Positions 22,721 through 32,854 of a stretch of DNA of 37,584 nucleotides are shown here, in pieces. The stretch is from Mycobacterium sp. Its GTDB lineage: Bacteria > Actinomycetota > Actinomycetes > Mycobacteriales > Mycobacteriaceae. Location of the stretch: assembly GCF_019247635.1 (NCBI RefSeq), contig NZ_JAFBAR010000016.1, positions 1 to 37,584 on the forward strand, written 5' to 3'. Every line of letters starts with the position of its first letter. The stretch's first letter is position 1. A program made the translations under genes and the position numbers. A model generated the notes under the pieces. The model ran no database searches and was not told the DNA's origin. It worked only from the letters and a program-made list of their open reading frames with translations.

Positions 22721-24307
22721 GTGGATTTGGACACCTATGACGTCGTCGTCGTCGGAGGCGGCCACAACGGCCTGGTCGCGGCGGCCTACCTGGCCAAGGC
22801 CGGCCTTCGGGTGCGACTGCTGGAAAGGCTCGGGCACGTCGGCGGGGCAGCGGTGTCGGCGCGGGCCTTCGACGGCGTCGAGGTCCTGGTATCGCGATAC
22901 TCCTACCTGGTCAGCCTGCTGCCGTCGCGCATCACCGAGGACCTTGGCGCGCCGGTGCGGCTGGCCCGGCGGCAGTATTCGTCGTACTCCCCGGATCCGG
23001 CCACGGCCGGACACTCCGGCCTGCTCATCGGGTCCCAGCACGGGCGCACCTTCGACGCGATCGGCGCTGCCGGCGACGTGCGCGGATTCGTCGAGTTCTA
23101 CCGGCGTTGCCGCCTGGTGACCGAACGGCTCTGGCCTACCCTGCTCGAACCGTTGCGCACTCGGGAGCGGACGCGCCGTTATGTTGTGGGCTCTGGCGAC
23201 CCCGACGCCGCGATGGCCTGGCGGGCCGTCGTCGATCAGCCGATCGGGCACGCCATCGCCGCGGCGGTGGGCAACGACGTGATCCGCGGCGTTATCGCCA
23301 CCGACGCGTTGATCGGCACCTTCGCCGGGCTCGACGACGAGTCGCTGGTGCAGAACATCTGCTTCCTGTATCACCTGCTGGGCGGGGGCACCGGGGAGTG
23401 GCACGTCCCGATCGGCGGAATGGGCGCGGTGACCGCCGCGCTGGCCGCTGCTGCCATCCGCCACGGCGCCGAAATCATCACCGGCGCAGACGTTTACGCC
23501 ATAGAGCCGGACGGCGCCGTGCGCTACCGCCATACCGACGATGAGCAGCTGGTCCGGACTCGCTTCGTGCTGGCCGGCGTCACACCGGCGGTCCTGGCGC
23601 GCCTGCTCGGCGAACCCGAACCCGCAGTGGCCCAGGGCGCCCAGGTCAAGGTGAACATGGTGTTGCGCCGACTGCCCAGATTGCGCGACGAAGCCGTCAC
23701 GCCCGAACAGGCCTTTGCCGGGACCTTCCACGTCAACGAGACCTGGACCCAACTGGACGCGGCATACTCGGTCGCTGCCGCCGGGCGGGTGCCGGATCCG
23801 TTGCCGTGTGAGGCCTACTGCCACACGCTGACCGACCCGAGCATCGTGTCGGCGGGACTGCGTGACTTGGGCGTCCAGACGATGACGGTGTTCGGCCTGC
23901 ACACCCCGCACTCCTTGCGCGCCGACTCGGGATCCTTGACCGAGTCCGTGCTGGCGTCGCTGAATTCCGTTCTGGCCGAACCGATTCAGGATGTGCTGAT
24001 GACCGATGCGCACGGTCGGCCGTGTCTGGAGACGACGACAACCGCAGACCTCGTGCGCACTCTGGGGATGACGGCGGGCCACATCTTTCACGGGGCGTTG
24101 TGCTGGCCGTTCGCAGACGACGACGATCCGCTGGACACGCCGGCGCGGCAATGGGGGGTGGCGACCGCGCACGAGGGGATCATGTTGTGCGGCTCGGGCG
24201 CGCGTCGTGGCGGCGCGGTATCGGGCATCGGCGGTCACAACGCCGCGATGGCCGTGCTGGCTTCTCTCGCGAGCAGACGCAAAAGCACGCTAAAACTACC
24301 CTTTTAG
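22721..24307 (+). CDS. FAD-dependent phytoene-desaturase-like oxidoreductase (Rv0897c family)
   Basis: A 528-residue amine-oxidase/carotenoid-desaturase-type flavoprotein. The dinucleotide-binding motif is at the N-terminus (YDVVVVGGGHNGLVAAAYLA), followed by LLERLGHVGGAAVSARAF, and a C-terminal GSGARRGGAVSGIGGHNAA binding segment typical of the family. Substrate unknown; carotenoid desaturation or retinol-like redox are guesses from fold. GTG 22721 follows the DUF2630 stop by 11 bases. The last roughly 13 codons (from SRRKSTLKLPF) are supplied by the palindromic element at 24269-24328, so the present C-terminus is probably an extended one created by its insertion. Confidence 0.9.
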   Translation: MDLDTYDVVVVGGGHNGLVAAAYLAKAGLRVRLLERLGHVGGAAVSARAFDGVEVLVSRYSYLVSLLPSRITEDLGAPVRLARRQYSSYSPDPATAGHSGLLIGSQHGRTFDAIGAAGDVRGFVEFYRRCRLVTERLWPTLLEPLRTRERTRRYVVGSGDPDAAMAWRAVVDQPIGHAIAAAVGNDVIRGVIATDALIGTFAGLDDESLVQNICFLYHLLGGGTGEWHVPIGGMGAVTAALAAAAIRHGAEIITGADVYAIEPDGAVRYRHTDDEQLVRTRFVLAGVTPAVLARLLGEPEPAVAQGAQVKVNMVLRRLPRLRDEAVTPEQAFAGTFHVNETWTQLDAAYSVAAAGRVPDPLPCEAYCHTLTDPSIVSAGLRDLGVQTMTVFGLHTPHSLRADSGSLTESVLASLNSVLAEPIQDVLMTDAHGRPCLETTTTADLVRTLGMTAGHIFHGALCWPFADDDDPLDTPARQWGVATAHEGIMLCGSGARRGGAVSGIGGHNAAMAVLASLASRRKSTLKLPF

Positions 24308-24328
24308 GGTGCTTTTGTGTCTGCTCGC
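24269..24328. repeat. Palindromic element copy 2, between oxidoreductase and gltA2
   Basis: Arms GCGAGCAGACGCAAAAGCAC (left) and GTGCTTTTGTGTCTGCTCGC (right) are paired with one mismatch over 20 bases, and an inner CTAAAA/TTTTAG stem closes the loop. It is the same element as at 18388-18447. It lies across the stop of the oxidoreductase gene (24305-24307) and 12 bases from the gltA2 stop, so it likely terminates both convergent transcripts. Confidence 0.88.
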
Positions 24329-24339
24329 CGTAGAACCGG

Positions 24340-25635
24340 CTAGCGTTTATCCAAGGTGACGTAGTCGCGCTCGGTGTAACCGGTGTAGATCTGGCGCGGA
24401 CGACCGATCTTGCTGTCGCCTTCGTCGTGCATCTCCCGCCAGTGCGCGATCCACCCAGGCAGCCGGCCGAGTGCGAACAACACGGTGAACATCCGGGTGG
24501 GGAACCCGAGGGCCCGGTAGATCAGCCCGGTGTAGAAGTCGACATTCGGGTACAGCTTGCGCTCGACGAAGTAGTCGTCGGTCAGCGCCGCCTCTTCAAG
24601 TTCCTTGGCGATGTTCAGCAGTTCGTCGTCGCCGCCCAGCTTGCCAAGGATCTTGTCGGCCTGTTCCTTGACGATGCGCGCCCGTGGATCGTAGTTCTTG
24701 TACACGCGGTGTCCGAAGCCCATGAGTTTGACGCCGGCCTCGCGATCCTTGACCTTGCGGACGAACTCACCGACGTCGTCGCCGCTTCCCCGAATCTTCT
24801 CCAGCATCTCCAGCACTGCCTGGTTGGCACCACCGTGCAGCGGACCCCACAGCGCGTTGATCCCGCCGGAGATCGAGGTGAACAGGTTGGCTTGGGACGA
24901 GCCCACCAGCCGCACGGTCGACGTCGAGCAGTTCTGCTCGTGATCGGCATGCAGGATGAGCAGCATGTCCAGTGCCCGGACGATCTCGGAGTCGACGTCG
25001 TATGGCTCGGCGGGCAGCCCGAACGTCATCCGCAGGAAGTTCTCCACCAGCGTCAGGGAGTTGTCCGGGTACAAAAACGGCTGGCCGATCGACTTCTTGA
25101 AGGCGTAGGCGGCGATGGTCGGCAGCTTGGCGAGCAGCCGAATCGTGGACAGTTCGACTTGCTCGGTGTCGGTCGGGTCGAGGGAGTCCGGGTAGTACGC
25201 CGAAAGCGCGTTGACCGTGCTGGACAGCACCGGCATCGGGTGAGCGTTGCGGGGGAAGCCGTCGAAGAACCGCTTGAGGTCCTCGTGCAGCATCGTGTGC
25301 AGCTGGATCTGACGGGTGAAGGCGGCCAGCTTCTCCTCGGTCGGCAGCTCGCCGTAGATCAGTAGGTAGCTGACCTCGATGAAGTTCGACTTCTCGGCCA
25401 GCTGCTCGATCGGGATGCCGCGATAGCGCAGGATGCCGGCGTCGCCGTCGATGTAGGTGATGGCGCTTTTGCACGCGGCGGTGTTGACGAAGCCGTTGTC
25501 GAACGTGGTGTATCCGGTTTTGGCCAGCAGCGGACCTAGGGCGACACCGTCACTTCCTTCGGTGGCGCGGACGATCTGCAGGTCGATCTCGCCTCCCGGA
25601 TAGTGCAGGGTGGCGGTGTCGTCGGTCTCGGCCAC
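24340..25635 (-). CDS. gltA2: Citrate synthase GltA2
   Basis: A 431-residue type-II citrate synthase, the length of M. tuberculosis GltA2 (Rv0896). It condenses acetyl-CoA and oxaloacetate, the first step of the TCA cycle. Visible blocks: [18 protein letters not shown] with the catalytic His, [17 protein letters not shown] with the second active-site His, and the C-terminal [23 protein letters not shown] 25635 is preceded by AAAGGGG. Stop lies just past the palindromic element. A second citrate synthase, citA, lies 1.3 kb away. Confidence 0.98.
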   Translation of the reverse strand: MAETDDTATLHYPGGEIDLQIVRATEGSDGVALGPLLAKTGYTTFDNGFVNTAACKSAITYIDGDAGILRYRGIPIEQLAEKSNFIEVSYLLIYGELPTEEKLAAFTRQIQLHTMLHEDLKRFFDGFPRNAHPMPVLSSTVNALSAYYPDSLDPTDTEQVELSTIRLLAKLPTIAAYAFKKSIGQPFLYPDNSLTLVENFLRMTFGLPAEPYDVDSEIVRALDMLLILHADHEQNCSTSTVRLVGSSQANLFTSISGGINALWGPLHGGANQAVLEMLEKIRGSGDDVGEFVRKVKDREAGVKLMGFGHRVYKNYDPRARIVKEQADKILGKLGGDDELLNIAKELEEAALTDDYFVERKLYPNVDFYTGLIYRALGFPTRMFTVLFALGRLPGWIAHWREMHDEGDSKIGRPRQIYTGYTERDYVTLDKR

Positions 25636-25983
25636 GAGAACCCCTTTGCGCTCTGGCTGTCATGAAAGCGCACCCGTTCGCGTCTGGCTCGCGTCTAAGT
25701 ACGTATAGGTGAAGGTAGTCGTTATCGTGCGGACGCGCCTGCCCGGGGTCAGGTCTGCGAACCCTGCGGATGTCTGCTAAAGCTGCATCGTCGCCGAGCG
25801 TAGCCAAACCTCGCGGATCACGTGTCACCGGCCGGACGCCGGTCCCCTTCCCACGCAAGCACCTCACGCCGCGCAGGAAGGCGCCGGCGGAATTCAATCC
25901 GCCGGCGCCTAAAGATGGGAACTAGCGTATCGTCCTGGCGTCGAGCTGCTCAGCGATGCGCTTTGTCCAATGTCGATGCGTCG
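25636..25983 (-). other. Upstream region of gltA2
   Basis: About 350 bases that should hold the gltA2 promoter. I see no gene. An AT-richer stretch near 25697-25723 contains TACGTA and TACCTT-type hexamers on the minus strand, but no clear promoter can be chosen. Together with the mini-ORF beyond it and the spacer to pdxH, the gap is 564 bases. Confidence 0.4.
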
Positions 25984-26052
25984 CTACGACTTACCGCCGC
26001 CACCGCCGCCGCCGAACGACTTGCCTCCGCCGCCACCGAATTCGCTGCGCAT
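25984..26052 (-). CDS. 22-residue glycine-rich mini-protein
   Basis: A leftward ORF of 23 codons including stop. Its ribosome site AGGAGGAAC stands directly before ATG 26052, one of the best in the window. The peptide is MRSEFGGGGG-KSFGGGGGGG-KS: a Gly run capped by KS twice, that is, two FG-rich KS units. Codons are real in structure: the glycine runs use mixed GGC/GGT/GGA codons, which is unlike a simple repeat. Upstream is a 147-base gap to pdxH, downstream the gltA2 promoter region. No function can be given; a leader peptide or a small structural protein are possible. Confidence 0.6.
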   Translation of the reverse strand: MRSEFGGGGGKSFGGGGGGGKS

Positions 26053-26199
26053 TGTTCCTCCTAGCCAGTCGATCACCTGTCCCCTCGGCCGAGGCGACAT
26101 TGGGTGACTGAAATGAGCCTACTTCGCACATAACGGCCGGGCAGATGAAAACTCCGTAAACTCCGCTACCCGAAATGGATAACTAAACGGCACCGCCCC

Positions 26200-26859
26200 T
26201 CAGGGCTGCAGGCGTTCGACGTGACCGTCGATGACCCGAATCCTGTTGTGCACCCGGTTTTCCCGACCCTGCCAGAACTCCACGACGTCGGGTGCGATCA
26301 GATAACCGCCCCAATTCGGAGGCACCGGAACGTCCTCCAGGTCCGCGAAGCGCTCCGTCACCTCGGCCAACTGGCCGAGCAGCGCCGCGCGCGAGGCGAT
26401 GGGCCGCGACTGATGCGACGCCCACGCTCCCAGCTGGGAGCCACGCGGCCGCCTGGCCCAGTAGTCCTGGGTGGCCTGCGGGTCGACCTTGCTCACTGGC
26501 CCCCGGATGTGGACCTGCCGCCCGAGCTGATACCACGGAAAGGTCGCCGAGGCGTACGGCGTGACCGCCAGTTCCTCACCTTTGGCCGAGTCATAATTGG
26601 TAAAAAACGTGATGCCGGTCTCATCGACGCTCTTGCACAGCACCGAACGACTCACCGGTCTGCCGTCCGCGACGGTGGCCAGCACCATAGCATTGGGCTC
26701 GGCGAGTCCAGACCGTTCCGCCTCGTCAATCCACTTGCGGAACAAGGCAAGCCAACCGTCCTCAAGCCAGTCCGCGTCAAGATCGGGACTGCCGTCCTTC
26801 TCGTCGGACCCGTATTCCACCCGCATCCCGGCCAGGCGCGCGTCGTCCGATGCTGTCAT
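26200..26859 (-). CDS. pdxH: Pyridoxamine 5'-phosphate oxidase PdxH
   Basis: A 219-residue FMN-dependent oxidase that turns pyridoxine or pyridoxamine phosphate into pyridoxal phosphate. Family blocks: [20 protein letters not shown] near 58-77, [40 protein letters not shown], and the C-terminal [20 protein letters not shown] with NRVHNRIRV. Length is normal for PdxH. The ATG at 26859 has TAGCGT (minus strand; 26867-26872) seven bases upstream, a leaderless promoter. It is divergent from citA across 72 bases. Confidence 0.95.
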   Translation of the reverse strand: MTASDDARLAGMRVEYGSDEKDGSPDLDADWLEDGWLALFRKWIDEAERSGLAEPNAMVLATVADGRPVSRSVLCKSVDETGITFFTNYDSAKGEELAVTPYASATFPWYQLGRQVHIRGPVSKVDPQATQDYWARRPRGSQLGAWASHQSRPIASRAALLGQLAEVTERFADLEDVPVPPNWGGYLIAPDVVEFWQGRENRVHNRIRVIDGHVERLQP

Positions 26860-26866
26860 CGCGCCA

Positions 26867-26899
26867 ACGCTACCGGGGCTTGCTACCGGCCGGTAGCAA
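26867..26899. promoter_or_regulatory. Perfect palindrome and pdxH promoter in the pdxH-citA spacer
   Basis: TTGCTACCGGCCGGTAGCAA (26880-26899) is a perfect 20-bp palindrome, the size and form of a TetR- or GntR-type operator. A third half-site GCTACCGG lies at 26869-26876 and overlaps the minus-strand -10 box of pdxH (TAGCGT, 26867-26872). The palindrome falls where the spacer and -35 of pdxH should be. For citA, an extended TGC-GAGAAT at 26916-26924 ends seven bases before its ATG. A regulator binding here could control both genes. Confidence 0.65.
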
Positions 26900-26931
26900 T
26901 GGCGCGAAGGTGGGGTGCGAGAATTTTGCGC

Positions 26932-28053
26932 ATGACTGTCGTCCCGGAAGATTTTGTCCCCGGTCTCAGTGGCGTGGTGGCGTTTACCACCGAGATCGCC
27001 GAGCCGGATAAGGACGGCGGCGCACTGCGCTACCGCGGCGTCGATATCGAGGATCTGGTGAGCCAGCGGGTCACCTTCGGCGACGTGTGGGCTTTGCTGG
27101 TGGACGGAAAGTTCGGCCACGGATTGCCGCCCGCCGAACCGTTCCCGCTGCCGATCCACACGGGCGATGTGCGGGTCGACGTGCAGGCCGGCCTGGCCAT
27201 GCTGGCCCCCATCTGGGGATACAAGCCGCTGCTCGACATCGACCACGCCACCGCCCGCGAGCAGCTGGCCCGTGCCTCGGTGATGGCGTTGTCCTACGTC
27301 GCCCAGTCCGCCCGCGGGATCTACCAGCCCGCGGTACCGCAACGACTGATCGACGAATGCCCCACTGTCACAGCACGTTTCATGACGCGCTGGCAGGGCG
27401 AACCCGACCCCCGGCACATCGAGGCAATCGACGCCTACTGGGTGTCGGCCGCCGAACACGGCATGAACGCCTCGACGTTCACCGCCCGCGTGATCGCCTC
27501 GACCGGTGCCGACGTGGCGGCCGCGCTGTCCGGCGCGATCGGGGCGATGAGCGGCCCGCTGCACGGCGGTGCACCGGCCCGAGTGCTGCCCATGCTCGAA
27601 GAGGTGGAACGCAGCGACGACGCACGCGGCCTGGTCAAGGGAATCCTGGACCGTCACGAGAAGTTGATGGGGTTCGGGCACCGCGTCTACCGCGCGGAGG
27701 ACCCTCGGGCGCGGGTGCTGCGGGCGGCCGCCCGGCGCCTGGGCGCGCCCCGCTACGAGGTCGCCGTCGCCCTGGAGCAGGCCGCGCTGTCGGAGCTGCG
27801 CGAACGTCGTCCCGACCACCCGATCGAGACCAATGTCGAGTTCTGGGCCGCCGTAATCCTGGACTTCGCCCGCGTGCCGGCCAACATGATGCCGGCAATG
27901 TTCACCTGTGGGCGCACGGCTGGGTGGTGTGCACACATCCTCGAGCAGAAGCGACTCGGAAAGCTGGTCCGCCCGTCCGCCATCTATGTCGGACCGGGAC
28001 CGCGCAGCCCGGAATCCGTCGAAGGTTGGGATCAGGTTCTCACGTCGGCCTGA
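26932..28053 (+). CDS. citA: Citrate synthase-family protein CitA
   Basis: A 373-residue citrate/2-methylcitrate synthase-fold enzyme, the exact length of M. tuberculosis CitA (Rv0889c). It has [18 protein letters not shown] and [18 protein letters not shown] with both catalytic histidines, and a C-terminal [19 protein letters not shown]. It condenses an acyl-CoA with oxaloacetate; whether acetyl- or propionyl-CoA is preferred cannot be read here. The start follows the leaderless-type -10 and a family-consistent N-terminus. Divergent from pdxH. Confidence 0.95.
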   Translation: MTVVPEDFVPGLSGVVAFTTEIAEPDKDGGALRYRGVDIEDLVSQRVTFGDVWALLVDGKFGHGLPPAEPFPLPIHTGDVRVDVQAGLAMLAPIWGYKPLLDIDHATAREQLARASVMALSYVAQSARGIYQPAVPQRLIDECPTVTARFMTRWQGEPDPRHIEAIDAYWVSAAEHGMNASTFTARVIASTGADVAAALSGAIGAMSGPLHGGAPARVLPMLEEVERSDDARGLVKGILDRHEKLMGFGHRVYRAEDPRARVLRAAARRLGAPRYEVAVALEQAALSELRERRPDHPIETNVEFWAAVILDFARVPANMMPAMFTCGRTAGWCAHILEQKRLGKLVRPSAIYVGPGPRSPESVEGWDQVLTSA

Positions 28054-28172
28054 GCTCGTTTACCCTTCTCGCGAACGTGCGCGTTTGTACGCGACACGCC
28101 GGGCGTGGGTGAACAACTGCGCACCCTCGCGATGAGTGAGCCCGTCCCGGGTACAAACGAAAGGAGACCCCC

Positions 28173-28634
28173 ATGGCAATCGCCGTAGAACCCGCGCTGT
28201 CCCCCCACCTCGTCGTCGACGACGCCGCCGCGGCCATCGACTTCTACGTCAAGGCGTTCGATGCCGTCGAGCTAGGCCGGGTGCCGGGCCCGGACGGCCG
28301 ACTGGTCCACGCGGCGCTGCGCGTCAACGGCTTCCTGGTCATGCTGAACGACGACTTCCCGGAGATGTCCGGCGGAAAGTCGATGACACCGAAGGCGCTC
28401 GGTGGTACCCCGGTCACCATCCACCTGACCGTCACCGACGTCGACGCGAAGTTCCAGCGGGCGCTTGATGCCGGTGCCACCGTGGTCGCCGAGCTGACGG
28501 ACCAGTTCTGGGGAGACCGTTACGGGGTAGTCGCCGACCCGTTCGGACACCACTGGTCGATGGGGCAGCCGATGCGCGAGGTCGGCTACGACGAGATCCA
28601 GGCGGCAATGTCGTCCATGCCTAGTAGCGGCTAA
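28173..28634 (+). CDS. PhnB-like glyoxalase-fold protein (Rv0887c family)
   Basis: A 153-residue VOC-fold protein of the PhnB/YdhR-like group: SPHLVVDDAAAAIDFYVKAF near the N-terminus, HLTVTDVDAKFQRALDAGAT in the middle and DPFGHHWSMGQ at the C-terminal metal-type site. AAAGGAG precedes ATG 28173 at good spacing. It matches Rv0887c in size. In M. tuberculosis a sphingomyelinase gene (Rv0888) separates it from citA; here only 119 bases do. The 3' end overlaps the convergent fprB by four bases. Substrate unknown. Confidence 0.9.
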   Translation: MAIAVEPALSPHLVVDDAAAAIDFYVKAFDAVELGRVPGPDGRLVHAALRVNGFLVMLNDDFPEMSGGKSMTPKALGGTPVTIHLTVTDVDAKFQRALDAGATVVAELTDQFWGDRYGVVADPFGHHWSMGQPMREVGYDEIQAAMSSMPSSG

Positions 28635-30322
28635 GCCAATTCACGCAGTCGGCCCAGCAGGCGCCGTCGCACTGGCGGCTTCTGCTGGGGCATGCTCGCG
28701 GCGGCCGCCAGCATGCCGGCGACGTCGGTGAACTTGTTGCGCGGCCTGCCGTCCACACCGCCCCGCGCGACCTCGGCCGCGTCGATGGCACGCCACCCCG
28801 CCGAGTCGACGACATCGGGCTGGCGAGCGCACACCAGCCTGACCAGTTCGGCAGACTCACCCGCCGGATCCGGCAGCCTGCCGGCGTTGAAGTCGGCGAC
28901 AAGTGCCTGGACGGTTTGCAAGGAGCACGACTTATTGGTGCCGATGAAACCCGTCGACCCGCGCTTGATCCAGCCCGCGACGTAGGCACCGGGCAGCGGA
29001 GTGCCCGTGCCCGGATCGATGACGCGACCACCGTCGTTGGGGACAACCCCGGCGTCGAAGGGCAGATCACGAATTGGCTTGCCACGGTAACCGATTGACG
29101 TCAGCACCAAGCCGGCCTCGAGTCGGCGGACCTCCTCGGCGCCGCTGACCGAGAACTCCACGCCGGTGGCACGCTGCTCACCCAGGACCCGCTCGGGGGT
29201 GAGCTGGTAGGCCAGCTGGATCCGCGGCGTCGAGACCGGTTCAGCGGCGTCGCCCAGGGTGCTCAGGACCTCGAGCTTGCGCCTGGTCAACGAGTCGGAA
29301 GCGGTTGCGAGGCCGTCGATTACCCGCTTGCGGTCTTCCGCGGAGAGCACGACATCACAAGCACCCGTCAGGCCGATCAGCTCGGGCAGCGTGAACGCCG
29401 AGTCCGCGGGTCCACGCCGCGCGGCGATCACCACTTCGCGCACCCGTGAGCCGCGGAGCATGTCCAGCGCTTGGTCGGCGATGTCGGTGCGGGCCAAGTC
29501 CGCAGGGTCGGCGGTGAGCACTCGGGCCACATCCAGGGCGACGTTGCCGTTACCGACGATCACCACTCGTTCGTGACTGAGGTCCACCGGCAGAGAAGCA
29601 AAGTCGGGATGGCCGTTGATCCACGCGACGACCGCGGTCGCGGTGCCGGTGCCGGGCAGGCCCATCCCGTCGATGGCCAGCCGCCGGTCATCGGCGGCAC
29701 CAACCGCGTACAGCACGGCGTGGTGGTAGGTCAACAGGTCGGCGTGGCTGAGGTGTTTGCCGATCTCGACGTTGAGATAGAACCGGAAATGGCGATGCCG
29801 GGCCACCCGGTCGAACAGAGCGGTCACCCGCTTGGTGCTCTGATGATCCGGCGCCACCCCCGCGCGCACCAACCCGTAGGGCGTCGGCAACTTCTCAAAA
29901 ACGTTGACGCGCACGCCGTGCTGGGTCAGCAATTCGTCGGCCGCATACATCGCCGCGGGCCCGGAGCCGACAACGGCCACGGTCAGCGGGTGCCGGCGGG
30001 GACGCACCTCGGCGGCCGGGATTACCGGCGCCAGCTTCGACGTCGGCGGCAGCTTCACGTCGGCGGGCCGCTCCGGATAGAACGACGCGTTGATTTCGAC
30101 AAACGGCAGTTGCTCGGGCTCCAGCCGGGTTTCGGGAGCGATCGCACCCACCGGGCAGGCGCTGACACAGGCCCCGCAGTCCACGCAGGCCACCGGATCG
30201 ATGTACAGCATTTCCGTCGTGGCGAAACCCGGCTCGTCCGGCGAGGGGTGGATGCAATTCACCGGACACGCGAAGACGCAGGACCCGTCGTTACAGCACG
30301 ACTGGGTGATCACGTGCGGCAT
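28631..30322 (-). CDS. fprB: Ferredoxin/ferredoxin-NADP reductase FprB
   Basis: A 563-residue fusion protein. The N-terminal ferredoxin domain carries two cysteine clusters (CCNDGSCVFACPVNC and CVDCGACVSACP) for iron-sulfur centres. From about residue 107 comes an adrenodoxin-reductase-type flavoprotein: FAD motif VAVVGSGPAAMYAA, VRAGVAPDHQSTK, an NADP motif VVIVGNGNVALDVARVL and a closing GWIKRGSTGFIGTNK. This matches M. tuberculosis FprB (Rv0886, 575 residues). It should pass electrons from NADPH. It lies 17 bases after the diiron-oxygenase gene on the same strand, so it may be that enzyme's electron donor. Confidence 0.95.
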   Translation of the reverse strand: MPHVITQSCCNDGSCVFACPVNCIHPSPDEPGFATTEMLYIDPVACVDCGACVSACPVGAIAPETRLEPEQLPFVEINASFYPERPADVKLPPTSKLAPVIPAAEVRPRRHPLTVAVVGSGPAAMYAADELLTQHGVRVNVFEKLPTPYGLVRAGVAPDHQSTKRVTALFDRVARHRHFRFYLNVEIGKHLSHADLLTYHHAVLYAVGAADDRRLAIDGMGLPGTGTATAVVAWINGHPDFASLPVDLSHERVVIVGNGNVALDVARVLTADPADLARTDIADQALDMLRGSRVREVVIAARRGPADSAFTLPELIGLTGACDVVLSAEDRKRVIDGLATASDSLTRRKLEVLSTLGDAAEPVSTPRIQLAYQLTPERVLGEQRATGVEFSVSGAEEVRRLEAGLVLTSIGYRGKPIRDLPFDAGVVPNDGGRVIDPGTGTPLPGAYVAGWIKRGSTGFIGTNKSCSLQTVQALVADFNAGRLPDPAGESAELVRLVCARQPDVVDSAGWRAIDAAEVARGGVDGRPRNKFTDVAGMLAAAASMPQQKPPVRRRLLGRLRELA

Positions 30323-30339
30323 AAAAGACCTAAGTTTTC

Positions 30340-31386
30340 CTAGGCGGCCGGCGCCGGGGTCAGGTGCTGACGCTGCGGCTCGCTGCGGTACCGCGACGGC
30401 TTGCCGTTGATCCTGCAGATCCGCCACATCAGCCGCGCCGAACGAGTCTCCATCAACCCGGTGTCGTAGGCCAGCATGCGAACGTCGGCGAACATGTCGC
30501 GCAACCATTTTCGCGATTCCGGCGAACGGAAGAACAGCTCTTTCTTGACCTCGCGCGGGATGTCGAACTCCCGCCAGAACTGCTTGGGCGGCACCAGAAT
30601 TGCCCGGCACAACGTTTTCATCGTCAGCGGGTAATACAGCGAAACCCAGAACCGTTGCCGCTTGGTGAGATTCGGCAACCGCCGGCGCAGGAACTCGTGG
30701 GCGAACGAGATGTGCCGGGCCTCCTCGGCCACGTGAATGGCAATCACTCGCTCCATGATCGGATGCAGCGACTTGCCTTCGCGCAGAACGTTTTTCTGCG
30801 TGTGATCGATCGGTTCCTCGCCGGCGAGCACGCCGATGAAGAACGCCACCGGCAACGGACCGGCCACCAGGGGGACCAACGGCGAAATCCAGCGCAGCAT
30901 TCGCGGCATGCCCGGGACGTCGGCACCGACGCGGTTGACCATCTCCTGGAACATCATCGTGTGGTTGCACTCTTCGACCGATTCGTGCAGGCAGTACCGA
31001 TATTCCGGAGACCCGTTGGGCACCCAGAACGTGTAGCTCATCAGCCCGCGGATCAGGATGGATTCGAAGTGCAGCCCAACCTTGGCCACGTTGGCCTGGC
31101 GCCACATCCCGATCTTGATCTTGCGTTCCTCGGACTGTGCCTGGTACCAGGGGTGGCGACCCAGCGGGTCGGTTGCCGGCAGGATCCATCGGGGATCGCT
31201 GTCGGTGACGGCGAACTCCGGTGACTCCCAGTCGATGTCGGTGTACGGGTTGAAGTTTCGCCGCACAGACCCCTCGGACAGTGTGGCGAGCAAGTCCACG
31301 TACTCGGTGTCGTCGCGCACCTCCATATTGCGACGCCACCGCCGAACCATTCGCGTCCTGGCTTTACCAGCCGTAGCGACAGCCAT
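30340..31386 (-). CDS. Diiron oxygenase of the AurF/ferritin-like type (Rv0885 family)
   Basis: A 348-residue, highly helical protein. Metal-ligand motifs are CLHESVEECNHTMMFQEMV (an E-x3-E-x2-H-like cluster) and IHVAEEARHISFAHEFL (E-E-x2-H), as in the AurF p-aminobenzoate N-oxygenase family, although similar diiron proteins do other oxidations. AGGAGG eight bases before ATG 31386 sets the start; the open frame runs further but has no protein-like sequence. The downstream fprB, only 17 bases away, suggests a two-component oxygenase and reductase pair. Confidence 0.88.
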   Translation of the reverse strand: MAVATAGKARTRMVRRWRRNMEVRDDTEYVDLLATLSEGSVRRNFNPYTDIDWESPEFAVTDSDPRWILPATDPLGRHPWYQAQSEERKIKIGMWRQANVAKVGLHFESILIRGLMSYTFWVPNGSPEYRYCLHESVEECNHTMMFQEMVNRVGADVPGMPRMLRWISPLVPLVAGPLPVAFFIGVLAGEEPIDHTQKNVLREGKSLHPIMERVIAIHVAEEARHISFAHEFLRRRLPNLTKRQRFWVSLYYPLTMKTLCRAILVPPKQFWREFDIPREVKKELFFRSPESRKWLRDMFADVRMLAYDTGLMETRSARLMWRICRINGKPSRYRSEPQRQHLTPAPAA

Positions 31387-31432
31387 GCTGCAGCCTCCTG
31401 ACGAGGTTGACATTTGGACGGGTAATTCAGAC

Positions 31433-31447
31433 GGTACCGCCGGTACC
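31433..31447. promoter_or_regulatory. Inverted repeat in the diiron-oxygenase/serC spacer
   Basis: GGTACCG and CGGTACC are perfect 7-bp arms around a single C. The site lies 47 bases upstream of the diiron-oxygenase start, in the 238-base divergent spacer. It is a candidate operator. Confidence 0.4.
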
Positions 31448-31483
31448 GGGAATCCACCAGACCCGGCGGCCAGTGTGGCCTGA

Positions 31484-32743
<1,260 letters not shown>

Positions 32744-32796
32744 CGCCGGACCCGTCGTCGCCCGCGTGTCAGCGGGGTTAACGGCGTGTGTGGCAC

Positions 32797-32802
32797 TAGA
32801 GT
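32797..32802 (+). promoter_or_regulatory. Candidate -10 box of sepH
   Basis: TAGAGT fits TANNNT and lies 53 bases before the sepH ATG, giving a short leader. No clear -35 is visible. Confidence 0.35.
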
Positions 32803-32854
32803 GCGCACCTAACAGGTCCGCTGCACAGCTGCACGCAGCCTGCGAGGAGATGCC

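Noticed and set aside
26221..26931. Long upstream extension of citA through the pdxH region
   Set aside because: The frame is open only because of GC bias over the antisense pdxH gene; the family N-terminus starts at 26932.
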